Assembly (NCBI GenBank): GCA_023426545.1
Contig: JAFAAN010000045.1
Span: 10,703 to 74,702 of the forward strand
Origin: Pseudomonadota bacterium
GTDB taxonomy: Bacteria; Myxococcota; Myxococcia; Myxococcales; Myxococcaceae
Length of the DNA: 64,000 nt
Direction: 5' to 3'
Under the pieces are notes generated by a model. The model had not been told where the DNA came from and did not search any database. It was given only the letters and a program-made list of their open reading frames with translations. Positions 1 through 8,288 of the stretch are shown piece after piece (positions within the stretch are counted from its first letter, which is position 1; each line of letters starts with the position of its first letter). Made by a program: the position numbers and the translations under genes.

Positions 1-34
1 GGCACAGGAGGCCGAACGGACCCGCGGTCGCTGA
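1..34 (+). CDS. C-terminal tail of an upstream gene (partial)
   Basis: The frame starting at base 2 is open from the window edge and reads ten residues, ending AQEAERTRGR, before a TGA at 32-34. No other frame gives a plausible ending here. In many bacteria the gene before yajC is tgt (queuine tRNA-ribosyltransferase), but too little is visible to name it. Between this stop and yajC, GGGCCC occurs twice (80-85 and 98-103) around a 12-base loop and is followed by CCTTTC, which could form a weak terminator hairpin. Confidence 0.3.
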   Translation, partial: AQEAERTRGR

Positions 35-176
35 CCGGGCGGATGGATTGCTCGGCTTCCCGCGTTCACTTGCTCACATGGGCCCCCCTTGCTAAGAGGG
101 CCCCCTTTCGGATGCGGTCCTCAGACACAATGGGGGGGCTGCCATCCCAAGCTTTCCTCAACCGACGAGGCAGTGT

Positions 177-536
177 GTGGCTGAGAGCTTTCTGATTCTG
201 GCGCAGGCCGGCGGCGGAAATCCGCTGGGCACCCTGGGCTTCCTGGTCGTCCTGGTGGCGATCATGTACTTCGTGATGATCCGCCCGCAGCAGAAGCAGC
301 TGAAGGAGCACCGTGCGCTCCTCTCGGCGCTGAAGAAGGGCGATGAGGTCGTCACCTCCGGGGGCATCCTCGGGAAGATCCACCTCGTGGAGGACCGCAC
401 CGTGACGCTGGAGGTGTCCAGCGGCGTGCGCATCCGCGTGCTCAAGACGGCCATCAGCGCCAAGGGCGCGGTGCCGGAAGGCGCACCGGCGGCCCCAGCG
501 GCGGCGGCCGACGAGAAGAAGAAGGAGGAGAAGTGA
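177..536 (+). CDS. yajC: Sec translocon accessory subunit YajC
   Basis: A 119-residue single-span inner-membrane protein that associates with SecDF and the SecYEG channel. A short N-terminus is followed by one hydrophobic helix (about residues 18-36) and then the family hallmark IRPQQKQ, the conserved beta domain with KKGDEVVTSGGILG (about 60-73), and an Ala/Pro/Lys-rich tail. The length fits the usual 85-120 residues. The GTG start is supported by CGAGG at 166-170, six bases upstream. Its TGA overlaps the ATG of secD by one base, so the two are translationally coupled in a yajC-secD-secF operon, as in many bacteria. Confidence 0.95.
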   Translation: MAESFLILAQAGGGNPLGTLGFLVVLVAIMYFVMIRPQQKQLKEHRALLSALKKGDEVVTSGGILGKIHLVEDRTVTLEVSSGVRIRVLKTAISAKGAVPEGAPAAPAAAADEKKKEEK

Positions 537-2308
537 TGGACCGCGGCTGGTGGTGGAAGTTCGGTCTGATTGTCGCGGTGACGCTGGGCTGCATCTGGTT
601 CCTCATCCCGACCTACTACTCGCTCGTCGTTCTCGACCGGGACCAGCGCAACAACCTGGCCGTGCTCGAGGAGCGGATGCCGAAGTGGGCGCCTCCCGCC
701 AAGTACCGCCTCAACCTGGGGCTGGACCTGCAGGGTGGCATCCACATGGTGATGCGGGTGGACACCAAGACGGCGCTCCAGAAGCGGACCGAGCGCCGGG
801 CCCTGCAGATTGTCAATTACGTCAATGACAAGAAGCTGGGCGAGGTGACGGCGGACACGGACCCGGAGCGGATGGAGGTCACGCTGACCGCCAAGGATCC
901 GGCGACGATGGACGCCATCCAGAAGGAGGTGCTGGCCACCTTCACCGACTTCAAGCAAGTCAACCGCAACGGCGCTTCGCTGGTGCTGGTGCAGGACGAG
1001 AACCAGGCCAACGTCTTCCGCACGGAGGCGGTGGACCAGGCGATGCTCGTCATCCGCCGCCGCATCGACAAGTGGGGTGTGGCGGAAGTGGACGTGCGCA
1101 AGCTGGGCTCGGACTCCATCCAGATTTCGCTTCCGGGCCGCAGCAACCCGGAGCAGGCCAAGGAGCTGGTGGGGACCACCGCGCAGCTCGAGTTCCGGAT
1201 GGTGGATGACTCCAACCCGCAGTTCTTCGCGCAGCTCTTCCAGGCGAACCCGCCGCCGGCGGGCAGCGACATCACGGTGACCACGGAGGGCGGCTTCCCG
1301 CAGCTCCAGGCCCCCACGCGCGAGGCCATCATCGACTACACCAAGGACAAGGTGCCGGAGAACCGGGTGGTGCTCACCGAGTGCATCGCCAACCCGGCGA
1401 AGAAGAACGAGTGCACCTCGTACCGCTCCTACCTGCTGGACAAGAACGTGCCGCTGACCGGCGAGAGCCTGGCGAGCGCGGACGCCAACATCGGTCAGCT
1501 CAACGAGCCGGAGGTGAACATCTCCTTCGACCCCGCGGGCGCGCGTGAGTTCGAGCGCCTGACCGAGCAGGGCGTGGGCCGGCGCATGGCCATCGTCCTG
1601 GACGACAACGTCCAGACGGCGCCGAACATCAACGAGAAGATCAGCGGCGGCTCGGCGCGCATCACCATGGGCCGGATGGGTGGCCGCACCTTCGAGGAGT
1701 GGCTGGGCGAGGCGCAGACGCTGGCGCTGGTGTTGAAGGCGGGCGCGCTGCCGGCCCCGGTGACGGTGGGCGAGATTCGTCAGGTGGGCGCGAGCCTGGG
1801 TGACGAGCTCATCAAGAAGGGCGGCATGGCGGCGATGCTGGGCGTGGGCCTGGTCATCCTCTTCATGGCGGTCTACTACAAGGCCTCCGGTCTCATCGCG
1901 GACGTCGCGCTGCTGCTGAACGGCCTGCTCATCCTGGCCGGTCTGGCCTTCTTCAACGCCACGTTGACGCTGCCAGGCATCGCCGGCTTCGTGCTGACGC
2001 TAGGCGTGGCGGTGGACGCCAACGTGCTCATCAACGAGCGCATCCGCGAGGAGCTGGGCCACGGCAAGCCGGCCCGGACGGCGGTGGACCAGGGCTACGA
2101 CCGCGCGTTCTGGACCATCTTCGACTCCCACGTGACGGCGCTCATCTCCGCCTTCATCCTCTTCTTCACGGGAACGGGCCCGGTGCGCGGCTTCGCCACC
2201 ACGCTCATCATCGGCCTGCTGGCGTCGCTGTTCACCTCCATCACGGTGACGCGAGTCATCATGACCTACTTCGTCCACGGCCGTAACGCGAAGGTCGTCT
2301 CCGTCTGA
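536..2308 (+). CDS. secD: protein translocase subunit SecD
   Basis: A 590-residue inner-membrane protein that, with SecF, uses the proton gradient to help release and pull exported proteins on the periplasmic side. There is one N-terminal helix, then the LGLDLQGGIH motif (about residue 62), a large periplasmic region containing P1-head sequence and ANIGQLNEPEVN-type segments, and a C-terminal block of five membrane helices with VAVDANVLINERIREE, the RND-like signature. An in-frame GTG lies one codon upstream at 533, but the ATG at 536 sits five bases after AAGGAGGAG (522-530) and is preferred. secF follows after 23 bases. Confidence 0.96.
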   Translation: MDRGWWWKFGLIVAVTLGCIWFLIPTYYSLVVLDRDQRNNLAVLEERMPKWAPPAKYRLNLGLDLQGGIHMVMRVDTKTALQKRTERRALQIVNYVNDKKLGEVTADTDPERMEVTLTAKDPATMDAIQKEVLATFTDFKQVNRNGASLVLVQDENQANVFRTEAVDQAMLVIRRRIDKWGVAEVDVRKLGSDSIQISLPGRSNPEQAKELVGTTAQLEFRMVDDSNPQFFAQLFQANPPPAGSDITVTTEGGFPQLQAPTREAIIDYTKDKVPENRVVLTECIANPAKKNECTSYRSYLLDKNVPLTGESLASADANIGQLNEPEVNISFDPAGAREFERLTEQGVGRRMAIVLDDNVQTAPNINEKISGGSARITMGRMGGRTFEEWLGEAQTLALVLKAGALPAPVTVGEIRQVGASLGDELIKKGGMAAMLGVGLVILFMAVYYKASGLIADVALLLNGLLILAGLAFFNATLTLPGIAGFVLTLGVAVDANVLINERIREELGHGKPARTAVDQGYDRAFWTIFDSHVTALISAFILFFTGTGPVRGFATTLIIGLLASLFTSITVTRVIMTYFVHGRNAKVVSV

Positions 2309-2331
2309 CCGACCGGAGTCCGGGAACCGTC

Positions 2332-3510
2332 ATGCAGATTCTCAAGAACAAGACGAACATCGACTTCATCGGCAAGCGTAAGCCCGCGCTGTTCATCTCC
2401 ACGCTGCTGAACCTGGCGATCATCGTCGGCATCGCCGCTTTCGGCTTCAACTTCGGCGTGGACTTCGCGGGTGGCACGGTGGTGGAGGTGAAGTTCGACC
2501 ATCCCATCACCGCCGAGAACGTCCGTGAGCGCGCGGAGAAGGGCGGGCTGCCCGACGTCAGCGTGCAGAACATCGGCGCGGCCGAGGAGAACACCTTCCT
2601 GCTCCGGATGGGCGGGGTGACCCAGCTCAACGAGGAGAGCGGCGCGAAGGGCAAGGCGGCCCTGGAGGCCCTGGGCGGCGTGCGCAACGTGTACGTGGAC
2701 CTGCCCAACGGCATCATCCGCTTCCGCGCGGCGCAGGAGGTCCCGGCGGATGCCGTCAAGAAGGCGGTGGAAGGCGCGGGCGTTGGTGTGCAGGAGGTTC
2801 GCGACCTGGGGGAGGCCCAGGGAGGCACTGGCTACGACTACCAGGTGGTGGCCAGCGGCATGGCGGACCGGGTGTTCGCCGCGCTCGGGCAGGGCCTGGA
2901 GAAGCCGGACTTCGAGCAGCGCCGCGTGGACTACGTGGGTCCGCAGGTGGGCAAGCAGCTGCGCAACCGCGGCATCATGGCGCTGCTGTACTCGATGGTC
3001 GCCATCCTCATCTACGTGGCGTTCCGCTTCGACTTCAAGTTCGGTCCGGGCGCGCTCCTCTCGATGGTCCACGACGTCATCATGGTCGCGGGCTACTACC
3101 TGGTGAGCCGGCGCGAGTTCAACCTGACGGGCATCGCGGCGCTGCTGACAGTGGTCGGCTACTCGGTGAACGACACCATCGTCATCTACGACCGCATCCG
3201 TGAGGACATGGTCAAGTACAAGGGCAAGCCCTTCGCCGAGGTCATCAACATCGCCATCAACGACACGCTGGGGCGCACCATCCTCACGTCCACCACCACG
3301 GCGCTGGCGCTCGTCGGCCTGCTCATCTTCGGCGTGGGCGAGATCTTCGACTTCGCCATGGCGATGCTGGTGGGCATCGTGGTCGGCGTGTACTCGACCA
3401 TCTACATCGCCAGCCCGCTGACCATCTGGCTGGATGAGCGCGCCGCGGCGAAGGAGGCCCGGCAGCGCGAGGGTGGCAACATCGACCAGCAGCACCCGAA
3501 GGTGGCGTGA
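2332..3510 (+). CDS. secF: protein translocase subunit SecF
   Basis: A 392-residue RND-type membrane protein and the partner of SecD. The N-terminal helix leads into NFGVDFAGGTVVEVKF, the SecF equivalent of the SecD DLQGG motif. Five C-terminal helices carry VGYSVNDTIVIYDRIRED, the SecF signature, followed by NDTLGRTILTSTTT. The length is somewhat longer than in E. coli (about 323) because of an expanded periplasmic domain (about residues 60-200). It is the last gene of the yajC-secDF operon and is followed by two strong hairpins. Confidence 0.96.
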   Translation: MQILKNKTNIDFIGKRKPALFISTLLNLAIIVGIAAFGFNFGVDFAGGTVVEVKFDHPITAENVRERAEKGGLPDVSVQNIGAAEENTFLLRMGGVTQLNEESGAKGKAALEALGGVRNVYVDLPNGIIRFRAAQEVPADAVKKAVEGAGVGVQEVRDLGEAQGGTGYDYQVVASGMADRVFAALGQGLEKPDFEQRRVDYVGPQVGKQLRNRGIMALLYSMVAILIYVAFRFDFKFGPGALLSMVHDVIMVAGYYLVSRREFNLTGIAALLTVVGYSVNDTIVIYDRIREDMVKYKGKPFAEVINIAINDTLGRTILTSTTTALALVGLLIFGVGEIFDFAMAMLVGIVVGVYSTIYIASPLTIWLDERAAAKEARQREGGNIDQQHPKVA

Positions 3511-3521
3511 GCCTCCCTTGA

Positions 3522-3554
3522 GCGAGGCCTTCCTCTCGTTGAGGAAGGTCTCGC
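3522..3554 (+). terminator. strong hairpin after secF
   Basis: GCGAGGCCTTCCTC pairs with GAGGAAGGTCTCGC around the loop TCGTT, giving 14 base pairs with one G-T wobble. It starts 12 bases after the secF stop. There is no T tract directly after it, so by itself it may stabilise the 3' end or act with the second hairpin. Confidence 0.6.
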
Positions 3555-3570
3555 CGGGCGCGGATGCACG

Positions 3571-3603
3571 AGGGCCCTCTTCCTTCACGGGAAGCAGGGC
3601 CCT
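3571..3603 (+). terminator. rho-independent-like terminator of yajC-secDF
   Basis: AGGGCCCT plus CTTCC pairs with GGAAG, a one-base bulge and AGGGCCCT around a short loop, 13 base pairs in all. It is followed by TTGGTGTTTCT, the most T-rich stretch in the region. This is the better terminator of the two hairpins behind secF. Confidence 0.6.
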
Positions 3604-3845
3604 TGGTGTTTCTGGCGCTGCGCTGGGAGCGGGCGCCGGTGCGCGTGTGAAGCCGCGTGCCGGCGGCCAACCATGCGTGAACCAACGGGCCACGATGCGT
3701 GCATTTGCCTGGACGCCTGTTCAGGAAGGGAGGTGTCGTGCTCAAGGTTGGACTGTCCTGGTCAGACGTCTGAGGTACTGTCGCCCCGTAGCCAATTCAT
3801 CCCGCCCGCACCTCCTGGAGGCGTAGGCGAGGAGGGGTGTCGAGC

Positions 3846-5558
3846 GTGCGGTGGTTGCTTCCAGATGTGGTCGAGCAGGAAGTGGCGTCCCTGGCTGGGG
3901 AGCTATCGCTTCATCCGCTCGCGGCGCGGGTGCTCCTGCACCGCGGCTACCGCACGCCCGAGTCCGCGTCGGCGTTCCTGTCCGATCGGCTGGCGGACCT
4001 GCCGGACCCGTTCCGGATGAAGGGCATGCCGGCGGCGGTGGAGCGACTCACGCGCGCCATTCGCGCGCGGGAGAAGGTGACGCTCTACGGTGACTACGAC
4101 GTGGACGGCGTCTGCTCGACGTCGCTGCTCTACCTCTTTCTCAAGGAGCTGGGCGTACCGCCCGCCACGTACATCCCGCACCGCCTGGACGAGGGCTACG
4201 GCCTCAACGTCAACGCGGTGGAGCGCATCGCCGCGGAGGGCACGCGGGTGCTGGTGACGCTCGACTGTGGCATCACCTCGGTGGCGGAGATCACCCGCGC
4301 GAAGGAGCTGGGGCTGGACGTGCTGGTGGTGGACCACCACACCGTGCCGCCCACGCTGCCTCCCGCGGTGGCGGTGCTGAACCCGCACCAGCCCGGCTGT
4401 GAGTACCCCACGAAGGCGCTGTGCGCCGCGGGCGTGGCGTTCAACTTCTGCATGGGGCTGCGCAAGCGCCTGCGCGACGAGGGCTTCTTCGCCCAGCGCA
4501 AGGAGCCCAACCTCCGGACGATGATGGACCTGGTGGCGCTGGCCACCGTCGCGGACGTGGTGCCCCTCACCGGCGCCAACCGCATCCTCGTCTCGCACGG
4601 CCTCCAGGAGCTGAGCGCGGGCCGGCGTCCGGGCGTGCGGGCCCTGAAGGAAGTGGCGGGCATGGACCCGGACGCGTCCGTCACCGCGGGGCAGGTGGGC
4701 TTCCGCCTGGGGCCTCGCATCAACGCGGCGGGCCGGCTGCATGACGCGTCGCTGGGGCTCCAGCTCTTGTGCTCGGAGTCGCCGGAGTCGGCGCGCTCGC
4801 TGGCGGCGGTGCTGGACCGGGCCAACGCGGAGCGCCAGGGCATCGAGAGCAGCATCCTCACGCAGGCGCTGGCCCAGGCGGCCTCCCTCAAGGACGCGCA
4901 CGGCCTGGTCCTCTATGACGAGGGGTGGCATCCGGGCGTCATCGGCATCGTGGCCTCGCGTGTCGTGGAGCGCTTCTACCGGCCCACCGTCATGGTGGGC
5001 GTGAAGGATGGCGTGGGGAAGGGCTCGGCGCGCAGCATCGAGGCCTTCCACCTGCATGACGCGCTCAGCGGCTGCGCGGAGCTGCTGACGCGCTTCGGCG
5101 GACACAAGCACGCCGCGGGGCTCACCATCGACGCGGACCGCCTGCCCGCCTTCCGGGAGGCCTTCGAGAAGATTGCGGCCCAGCGCTTGGCGCCGGAGGA
5201 CCTCATCCCCCGCTGCCGCGTGGACGCGGTGGTGAATCCGAACGACCTGGACGCCGACGCGGTGGAGGCGCTCCAGCGGCTGGGGCCCTTCGGCCAGGGC
5301 AATCCGGAGCCGGTGCTGGTGCTGCGCCGACAGGTGGCCCGGCCCCGGGTGTTGCAGCCCAAGTCCGGCACGGGCAGCGGCCACCTCAAGCTGGCCCTGG
5401 CGGATGCTCCGGAGCTGGACGCCATCGGCTTCAACATGGCGGACCGGGCTCCGCTGGTGGAGGGGCCCGTGGACCTGGCCTTCCAGGCTGGCTTCGACAC
5501 CTTCCGAGGCCAGCGCAAGCTGTCCTTGCGGCTCAAGGACCTGCGCGTGGCGGCTTGA
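3846..5558 (+). CDS. recJ: single-stranded-DNA-specific exonuclease RecJ
   Basis: A 570-residue 5'-3' single-strand exonuclease of recombination and mismatch repair. The DHH-family motifs are in order: GDYDVDG (about residues 82-88), DCGIT, VVDHH (the DHH metal motif), HPGVIGIVASR, then RFGGHKHAAGL of the DHHA1 domain and GPFGQGNPEP near the C-terminal OB-like domain. The length matches the family. A GTG at 3837 is also in frame, but it is only one base from GGAGG. The GTG at 3846 is eight bases after GGAGGGG and gives the expected beginning MRWLLPD, so I use it. The stop codon lies in the loop of a small palindrome shared with the convergent YHS gene. Confidence 0.95.
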   Translation: MRWLLPDVVEQEVASLAGELSLHPLAARVLLHRGYRTPESASAFLSDRLADLPDPFRMKGMPAAVERLTRAIRAREKVTLYGDYDVDGVCSTSLLYLFLKELGVPPATYIPHRLDEGYGLNVNAVERIAAEGTRVLVTLDCGITSVAEITRAKELGLDVLVVDHHTVPPTLPPAVAVLNPHQPGCEYPTKALCAAGVAFNFCMGLRKRLRDEGFFAQRKEPNLRTMMDLVALATVADVVPLTGANRILVSHGLQELSAGRRPGVRALKEVAGMDPDASVTAGQVGFRLGPRINAAGRLHDASLGLQLLCSESPESARSLAAVLDRANAERQGIESSILTQALAQAASLKDAHGLVLYDEGWHPGVIGIVASRVVERFYRPTVMVGVKDGVGKGSARSIEAFHLHDALSGCAELLTRFGGHKHAAGLTIDADRLPAFREAFEKIAAQRLAPEDLIPRCRVDAVVNPNDLDADAVEALQRLGPFGQGNPEPVLVLRRQVARPRVLQPKSGTGSGHLKLALADAPELDAIGFNMADRAPLVEGPVDLAFQAGFDTFRGQRKLSLRLKDLRVAA

Positions 5559-5565
5559 GGCCGCC
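5549..5565. terminator. short palindrome between convergent recJ and YHS genes
   Basis: GGCGGC and GCCGCC form a perfect 6-bp stem around TTGAG, with the recJ stop codon inside the loop. The convergent YHS gene ends only three bases away. It could act as a bidirectional stop, but there is no T tract. Confidence 0.35.
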
Positions 5566-5567
5566 GC

Positions 5568-5795
5568 TCAGGCAATGCCCCAGCGGACACGGCCCGGCGT
5601 CATCAGCGCGCCGACGCGGGCCAGCTCGTTGAAGCGGAAGCGCTCCGCCTGTTTCTCGAAGGCGTGGCGGCACCGCTCCGAGCAGAAGAAGTACCGGCGC
5701 TTCTTGTACTCGGCGGTGGGGTGGCCCTCGGGTGTGTCCAAGGCCTTCCCACAAATGGGGTCCAAGTGCTGTCCCTGTCCCTGCGCGTTCTTCAT
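5568..5795 (-). CDS. small YHS/TRASH-domain protein
   Basis: A 75-residue protein with the YHS-type Cys pattern DPICGKALDT (start) and YFFCSERCRHAFEKQ (middle), which in this family binds a metal ion, often copper or zinc. There is no membrane helix. The frame remains open upstream to 5888, but the ATG at 5795 is preceded by GGGAGG at six bases and begins directly before the domain. The gene converges on recJ with nine bases between stops. The domain assignment is firm. Whether it is a metallochaperone or a sensor-like protein cannot be seen from the sequence. Confidence 0.85.
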   Translation of the reverse strand: MKNAQGQGQHLDPICGKALDTPEGHPTAEYKKRRYFFCSERCRHAFEKQAERFRFNELARVGALMTPGRVRWGIA

Positions 5796-5982
5796 CGCTC
5801 GCCTCCCAGCCCCCAGGGGAATCCACGTTCCCGACCCGGTTGAAATTGGAGCACGTGGCGTGCCAGCGCCAACTCCTTGAACTCGCAAGGAGAGGGCGCA
5901 GGCAAGATGCGGCGGCAGGGGAAGATTCTTCAGGGCCGCTCGCCAGCCAGACGCGGGGCGGCGAGCGGCACGTGAAGGGGCT

Positions 5983-6756
5983 TCAGAAGGCGGTGCCGAG
6001 GCTGCCGCCGAGGAAGAAGTCGTTGTGGTAGCCGCGGCGGAAGCCCATGGCCTCCACGCGGAAGGCGAGCCGGAGGTTGCCGGAGGCGGTGAGCTTGGGC
6101 CGTCCGCGGAAGCCCACGCCGTACTGGAACAGGGGCTTGATTCCGCTCACCTTGGTCTCCACCGTGTCGATGGTGAGGGTGGAGGCCAGGTACGCGATGC
6201 CACCGCCGAGCTGGCCGAAGAAGCCGAAGTCCGACTTGCCGAGCTTCAGCTCATAGGCGGGCGCGATGGTGAAGTAGTGGATGTTCGTGTTGCCCTGGAT
6301 GAACTCGGTGCCGTCGCTGATGCCGCCGTAGGTCCAGCGCAGGTCGGCCCAGAGGGCCTCGCGCAGCGACTCGTTGTCGAGGATGCGGCCGTACTCCCAG
6401 GTGGCGCGGATGCCCAGCCCCACGCGCGTCTCCGCGGCCCGGCCGCGCGGGCTGTCCAGGAAGAGCGCGCCGGTGATGAACTCCATGGCCACGCCGAGGT
6501 TCGGGTCATCCAGGCCGGAGAGGGGCTTGAAGTCGTCCTCGCCGTCCTCGTGCTCCTGCTCGGCCACGCGGCGGAAGTCGTCCGCCTGGTCGACCTTGGG
6601 GCGGACGCGGTCATACGACTCCGAGGCGTCGTAGCTGGGGGGCTCGTCCGGATAGGCATAGGGGTCGTCCTCGTCCTGGGCCAGGGCGGGAGCGGACAGA
6701 GCGAGGCTGCCCAGGGCGCAACGCAAGAGCCACGTCTTCACGGAAGCAGTCCTCAT
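5983..6756 (-). CDS. secreted, probably outer-membrane beta-barrel protein of unknown function
   Basis: A 257-residue protein with a clear signal peptide (LLRCALGSLALSAPALAQ, cut near AQ/DEDD), an acidic Asp/Glu/Tyr-rich stretch, and then alternating hydrophobic segments typical of beta-barrel strands (GLGIRATWEYG, DLRWTYGGI, FGFFGQLGGGIAYL). It ends LGTAF, with the terminal aromatic residue usual for outer-membrane proteins. The ATG at 6756 comes two bases after the stop of the metallopeptidase-like lipoprotein gene, so the two are very likely one transcript and translationally coupled. No family name can be assigned. A surface or channel partner of the lipoprotein is a guess from context. 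Confidence 0.7.
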   Translation of the reverse strand: MRTASVKTWLLRCALGSLALSAPALAQDEDDPYAYPDEPPSYDASESYDRVRPKVDQADDFRRVAEQEHEDGEDDFKPLSGLDDPNLGVAMEFITGALFLDSPRGRAAETRVGLGIRATWEYGRILDNESLREALWADLRWTYGGISDGTEFIQGNTNIHYFTIAPAYELKLGKSDFGFFGQLGGGIAYLASTLTIDTVETKVSGIKPLFQYGVGFRGRPKLTASGNLRLAFRVEAMGFRRGYHNDFFLGGSLGTAF

Positions 6757-6758
6757 GC

Positions 6759-8048
6759 TCACAGGTCCAGGCGGGGGCAGGTGGTGCCACCCGCGGCGCT
6801 GGGCGGGCACATGTTGGGGTCGTTACCGACGAGCTCGGCGCGAGGAATCTGGAGGTGGTCCATCAGCTCGTTGCAGACGGCCTCCTTCAAGCGCAGGTCG
6901 GTGATGTGGGTGATGATGGCGCTGGCGGCCACGGACAGGGTGAAGCGGGACTGGTCGGCGATGTAGGCCCGGGCCAGTTGATAGAGGCCGGGCGTGGAGA
7001 TGCTCTCGTCGTTGTACGCGGCGACGATGGCGCGCAGCAGCACGTCGCGCTGCCCGGTGGCCTCGCCGGCCTGGTAGAGGGCGCTCGCGAGCAGGGTGCC
7101 CACGCGGTACTCGTTGCCGCTGAACTCGCTCAGGTTCTGGTTGTAGAGCTGGCTCAGCAGCGACAAGTCCATGCAGCGGTCCACGCGGGCGAGGTCCCGG
7201 TCCTCGGTGACCTGGCCGAAGATGTTGCCGTGGAAGGACGTGGAGAAGAAGCGCGTGTCACAGCCCTTTCCGCCCTGCGTCGTCTGACAGGTGGTGCCGT
7301 AGGCGTGGTAGTCCGCGAGCCCCTCGTCGAAGGACTTGAGGATGTTGGCGCCCGGGCTGGCACCAGCGGCCTGCCACGTGGTGAGCGCCTCGGGGAACTG
7401 GCGGCCGCCGTAGGCCTTCAAGTTGAAGATGCGGTGCGCGTACTCGTGGGCGATGACGCCGGCGTTGATGGCCAGCGGCGCACGCTGGAGCTTGTCGAAC
7501 GGCAGCACCAGGAACGACTCCAGCACGGAGAAGTACATGGCGTTGTCGCTGAGCGGGTCCTTGTCCAGGTCGGCGAGGACGAACTCCGGGAAGTAGTAGG
7601 TGGTGACGGGCTCCTTGAAGTCCGCCGCGGGGATGTTGCCCACGACGCGGAAGTAGTCGTACGCGCGCTCCATGCTGTAGTACGCCGTCACCATGTTCCA
7701 GGTGTGGAAGTCCGCCGGCCAGAGCACGCCGTCCTGGGAGATGTAGCTGGCGCTGACATCCCGGCCCGCGTTCTTCAGCAGGGCGTTGGCGTAGCCTTCC
7801 GGCGTGGTGGCGTTGTTGAGGTCCGGGTCCCGGGAGTCAATGACGATGCGTGCGCCACCCTGGAAGTCGGCCACCGTGCCCTTCATGCCGACGATGTCGG
7901 AGATGGTCTTCAGCTCCACCTCCTGAGGGACGTACTGGCCATTGCTGGAGAGCACCAGGGCACTGACCTTGACGGGCGCGGTCGAATCGGGCGCGCAGCC
8001 GGCGGCCAGTCCCAGCGCGGCGGTGGCGGCGATGACTGTTCGGAGCAT
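6759..8048 (-). CDS. lipoprotein with zinc-metallopeptidase (gluzincin-like) motif
   Basis: A 429-residue protein with signal peptide and lipobox LAAGC (Cys18). HEYAH at residues 201-205 is the HExxH zinc motif. SFDEGLADYHAYG follows about 36 residues later, with Glu242 positioned as the third zinc ligand of a thermolysin-like (gluzincin) site. The rest is not recognisable, and many Cys residues in the C-terminal half suggest disulphides. It is probably an envelope-anchored peptidase. It is the first gene of a two-gene minus-strand operon with the barrel protein and is divergent from aspS with 240 bases between the starts. Alternative: a lipoprotein with an inactive peptidase fold, though all visible ligands are intact. 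Confidence 0.7.
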   Translation of the reverse strand: MLRTVIAATAALGLAAGCAPDSTAPVKVSALVLSSNGQYVPQEVELKTISDIVGMKGTVADFQGGARIVIDSRDPDLNNATTPEGYANALLKNAGRDVSASYISQDGVLWPADFHTWNMVTAYYSMERAYDYFRVVGNIPAADFKEPVTTYYFPEFVLADLDKDPLSDNAMYFSVLESFLVLPFDKLQRAPLAINAGVIAHEYAHRIFNLKAYGGRQFPEALTTWQAAGASPGANILKSFDEGLADYHAYGTTCQTTQGGKGCDTRFFSTSFHGNIFGQVTEDRDLARVDRCMDLSLLSQLYNQNLSEFSGNEYRVGTLLASALYQAGEATGQRDVLLRAIVAAYNDESISTPGLYQLARAYIADQSRFTLSVAASAIITHITDLRLKEAVCNELMDHLQIPRAELVGNDPNMCPPSAAGGTTCPRLDL

Positions 8049-8219
8049 TCCGCCGTTTTACTCCGGACGGCCCGGAACGTGTATCCGCCGCCGTCAACAG
8101 CCGATCGCTGACCAGCGCCGCCGGTGCGCGCGTCGGCTGTGGCCGGGCCGTCCTGGGGCAGCGGAGTGAATCCGCCCTGAATCCGACGGTTTGAGCCCTA
8201 TCCGGGGCGCTCGGACTCC

Positions 8220-8249
8220 TTGACGCGTCGTTTCCGCGATCCGTATGGT
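8220..8249 (+). promoter_or_regulatory. candidate sigma-70 promoter of aspS
   Basis: TTGACG at 8220-8225 and TATGGT at 8244-8249 are separated by 18 bases, matching the consensus at 5 of 6 and 4 of 6 positions. Transcription would begin near 8256, about 33 bases before the chosen aspS ATG. This argues against the longer open frame that begins inside the -35 element. Confidence 0.45.
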
Positions 8250-8288
8250 GCCTCGCCTTTTCCCCTTTGCATCCAGCAGGCGGTGTCC

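Larger units (their letters stand above)
3511..3845. other. intergenic region secF-recJ with hairpins and a palindrome
   Basis: These 335 bases hold no convincing gene. They contain two consecutive strong hairpins just after secF, listed separately. They also contain a 12-base perfect palindrome TCAGACGTCTGA at 3762-3773, placed where an operator for recJ could sit, and a good ribosome binding site GGAGGGG at 3831-3837 for recJ. No convincing sigma-70 promoter was recognised, although TTGGAC lies just upstream of the palindrome. Confidence 0.6.
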
